DNA of 14,230 bases from assembly GCA_020721385.1 (NCBI GenBank), contig DYMW01000035.1, positions 1 through 14,230 of the forward strand. The letters are read 5' to 3'. Both the position numbers and the translations under genes were made by a program. Below are positions 13,591 to 14,230 of this stretch, in pieces (position 1 is the stretch's first letter; the number at the start of each line of letters is the position of its first letter). Source of the DNA: Sulfurovum sp. (GTDB taxonomy: Bacteria > Campylobacterota > Campylobacteria > Campylobacterales > Sulfurovaceae). The notes under the pieces were generated by a model. That model did no database searches, was not told where the DNA came from, and saw only the letters and a list, made by a program, of their open reading frames with translations.

Positions 13591-14230
13591 ATGACAGGTA
13601 AAGTAGTACAGGTACTAGGTCCAGTTGTTGATGTTGATTTTACGGATTATCTTCCAGCAATCAATGAAGCATTGGAGACAACAATTGGTGATCAGAGATT
13701 GGTTTTAGAAGTTGCAGCACAGTTGGGTGACAATCGTGTAAGAACAATTGCTATGGATATGAGTGAAGGTCTGGTTAGAGGTCAAGAGGTTAGAGCAACA
13801 GGAGATTCAATTAAAGTTCCAGTTGGTACAGAGGTTCTTGGAAGAATCTTTAACGTTATTGGTGATACTGTTGATGATGCAGGTGAGTTTTCTGCTAAAG
13901 AATATTGGTCAATTCATAGAGACCCACCTCCATTTGAAGAGCAAAGTACAGCAACTGAAGTATTTGAAACAGGTATTAAGGTAGTTGACCTTTTAGCTCC
14001 TTATAATAAAGGTGGTAAAGTTGGACTATTCGGTGGTGCTGGTGTTGGTAAAACCGTTATTATTATGGAACTTATTAACAACGTTGCAATGAAACACAGT
14101 GGTTATTCTGTATTTGCAGGTGTTGGTGAAAGAACACGTGAAGGAAATGACCTTTATTTTGAGATGAAAGAGTCTAATGTACTTGACAAAGTTGCACTGT
14201 GCTATGGTCAAATGAGTGAGCCTCCAGGAG
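13591..14230 (+). CDS. atpD: ATP synthase F1 subunit beta (5' part, runs off the window)
   Basis: Beta holds the catalytic sites for ATP synthesis and hydrolysis. About 213 codons are present and stay open to the right edge. They begin MTGKVVQVLGPVVDVDF and contain the P-loop GGAGVGKT (148-155) and GERTREGND (179-187), with the catalytic glutamate at about residue 180. The last visible residues are GQMSEPPG, a conserved beta segment, so the gene very probably continues normally for more than half of its length. The ATG has AAGGAG nine bases upstream (13576-13581). It lies 17 bases after atpG; atpC would be expected next. Confidence 0.98.
   Translation, partial: MTGKVVQVLGPVVDVDFTDYLPAINEALETTIGDQRLVLEVAAQLGDNRVRTIAMDMSEGLVRGQEVRATGDSIKVPVGTEVLGRIFNVIGDTVDDAGEFSAKEYWSIHRDPPPFEEQSTATEVFETGIKVVDLLAPYNKGGKVGLFGGAGVGKTVIIMELINNVAMKHSGYSVFAGVGERTREGNDLYFEMKESNVLDKVALCYGQMSEPPG

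Noticed and set aside
14131..14146. CACGTG core with GAA on the right, as a parS-like site in atpD
   Set aside because: The left arm does not match parS, and the bases encode the invariant GERTREG motif of the beta subunit.
1..14230. Search for mobile elements, CRISPR arrays, tRNA or rRNA genes, toxin-antitoxin or defence modules
   Set aside because: No transposase, integrase, direct-repeat array, cloverleaf candidate or defence-type protein is present. All long frames are housekeeping genes in an order that fits the phylum.

Overview
The window reads as an ordinary chromosomal segment of a low-G+C member of the Campylobacterota (formerly Epsilonproteobacteria). Three things suggest this. 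The gene order rplU-rpmA-obg-proB-fmt-birA-parA-parB-atpF'-atpF-atpH-atpA-atpG-atpD is one I recall from Campylobacter, Helicobacter, Arcobacter and Sulfurimonas-type genomes. ProB is a short form without a PUA domain. The promoters are extended -10 elements of the form TTTTGGGTATAAT with no clear -35. I cannot fix the genus from the sequence alone; a sulfur- or hydrogen-oxidising environmental lineage is only a guess.

Layout. (1) A near-symmetric divergent promoter (86-115) drives gatA-guaB to the right and, probably, a gene that leaves the window on the left edge. (2) A promoter at 3058-3070 drives rplU-rpmA (ribosomal proteins L21 and L27), which end in a very strong intrinsic terminator (3713-3753). 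(3) One small gene lies on the minus strand (3761-4018) and encodes an 85-residue peptidoglycan-binding-like protein. It is followed by 294 bases without a gene (4019-4312) that are extremely A+T-rich and hold an orphan terminator-like hairpin and the obg promoter. (4) obg-proB follow, ending in a long hairpin (6205-6239). (5) fmt-birA-parA-parB form a tightly overlapping set with overlaps of 20, 4 and 1 bases. (6) The F1Fo ATP synthase operon atpF'-atpF-atpH-atpA-atpG-atpD starts from its own promoter near 9595, and atpD runs off the right edge.

Together the genes cover translation (GatA for tRNA amidation, L21, L27, Obg in 50S assembly, Fmt for initiator tRNA), purine and proline synthesis (GuaB, ProB), biotin attachment (BirA), chromosome partition (ParA/ParB) and the peripheral stalk and F1 head of ATP synthase. 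Genes for the membrane a and c subunits are not in the window; in this phylum they usually lie elsewhere.

I found no mobile element, CRISPR array, tRNA, rRNA or defence system, and no clear case for an undescribed system. The points most worth a second look are non-coding: the symmetric divergent promoter, the mutually exclusive hairpins after rpmA, the orphan hairpin at 4159-4191, and the isolated peptidoglycan-binding-like miniprotein beside it.
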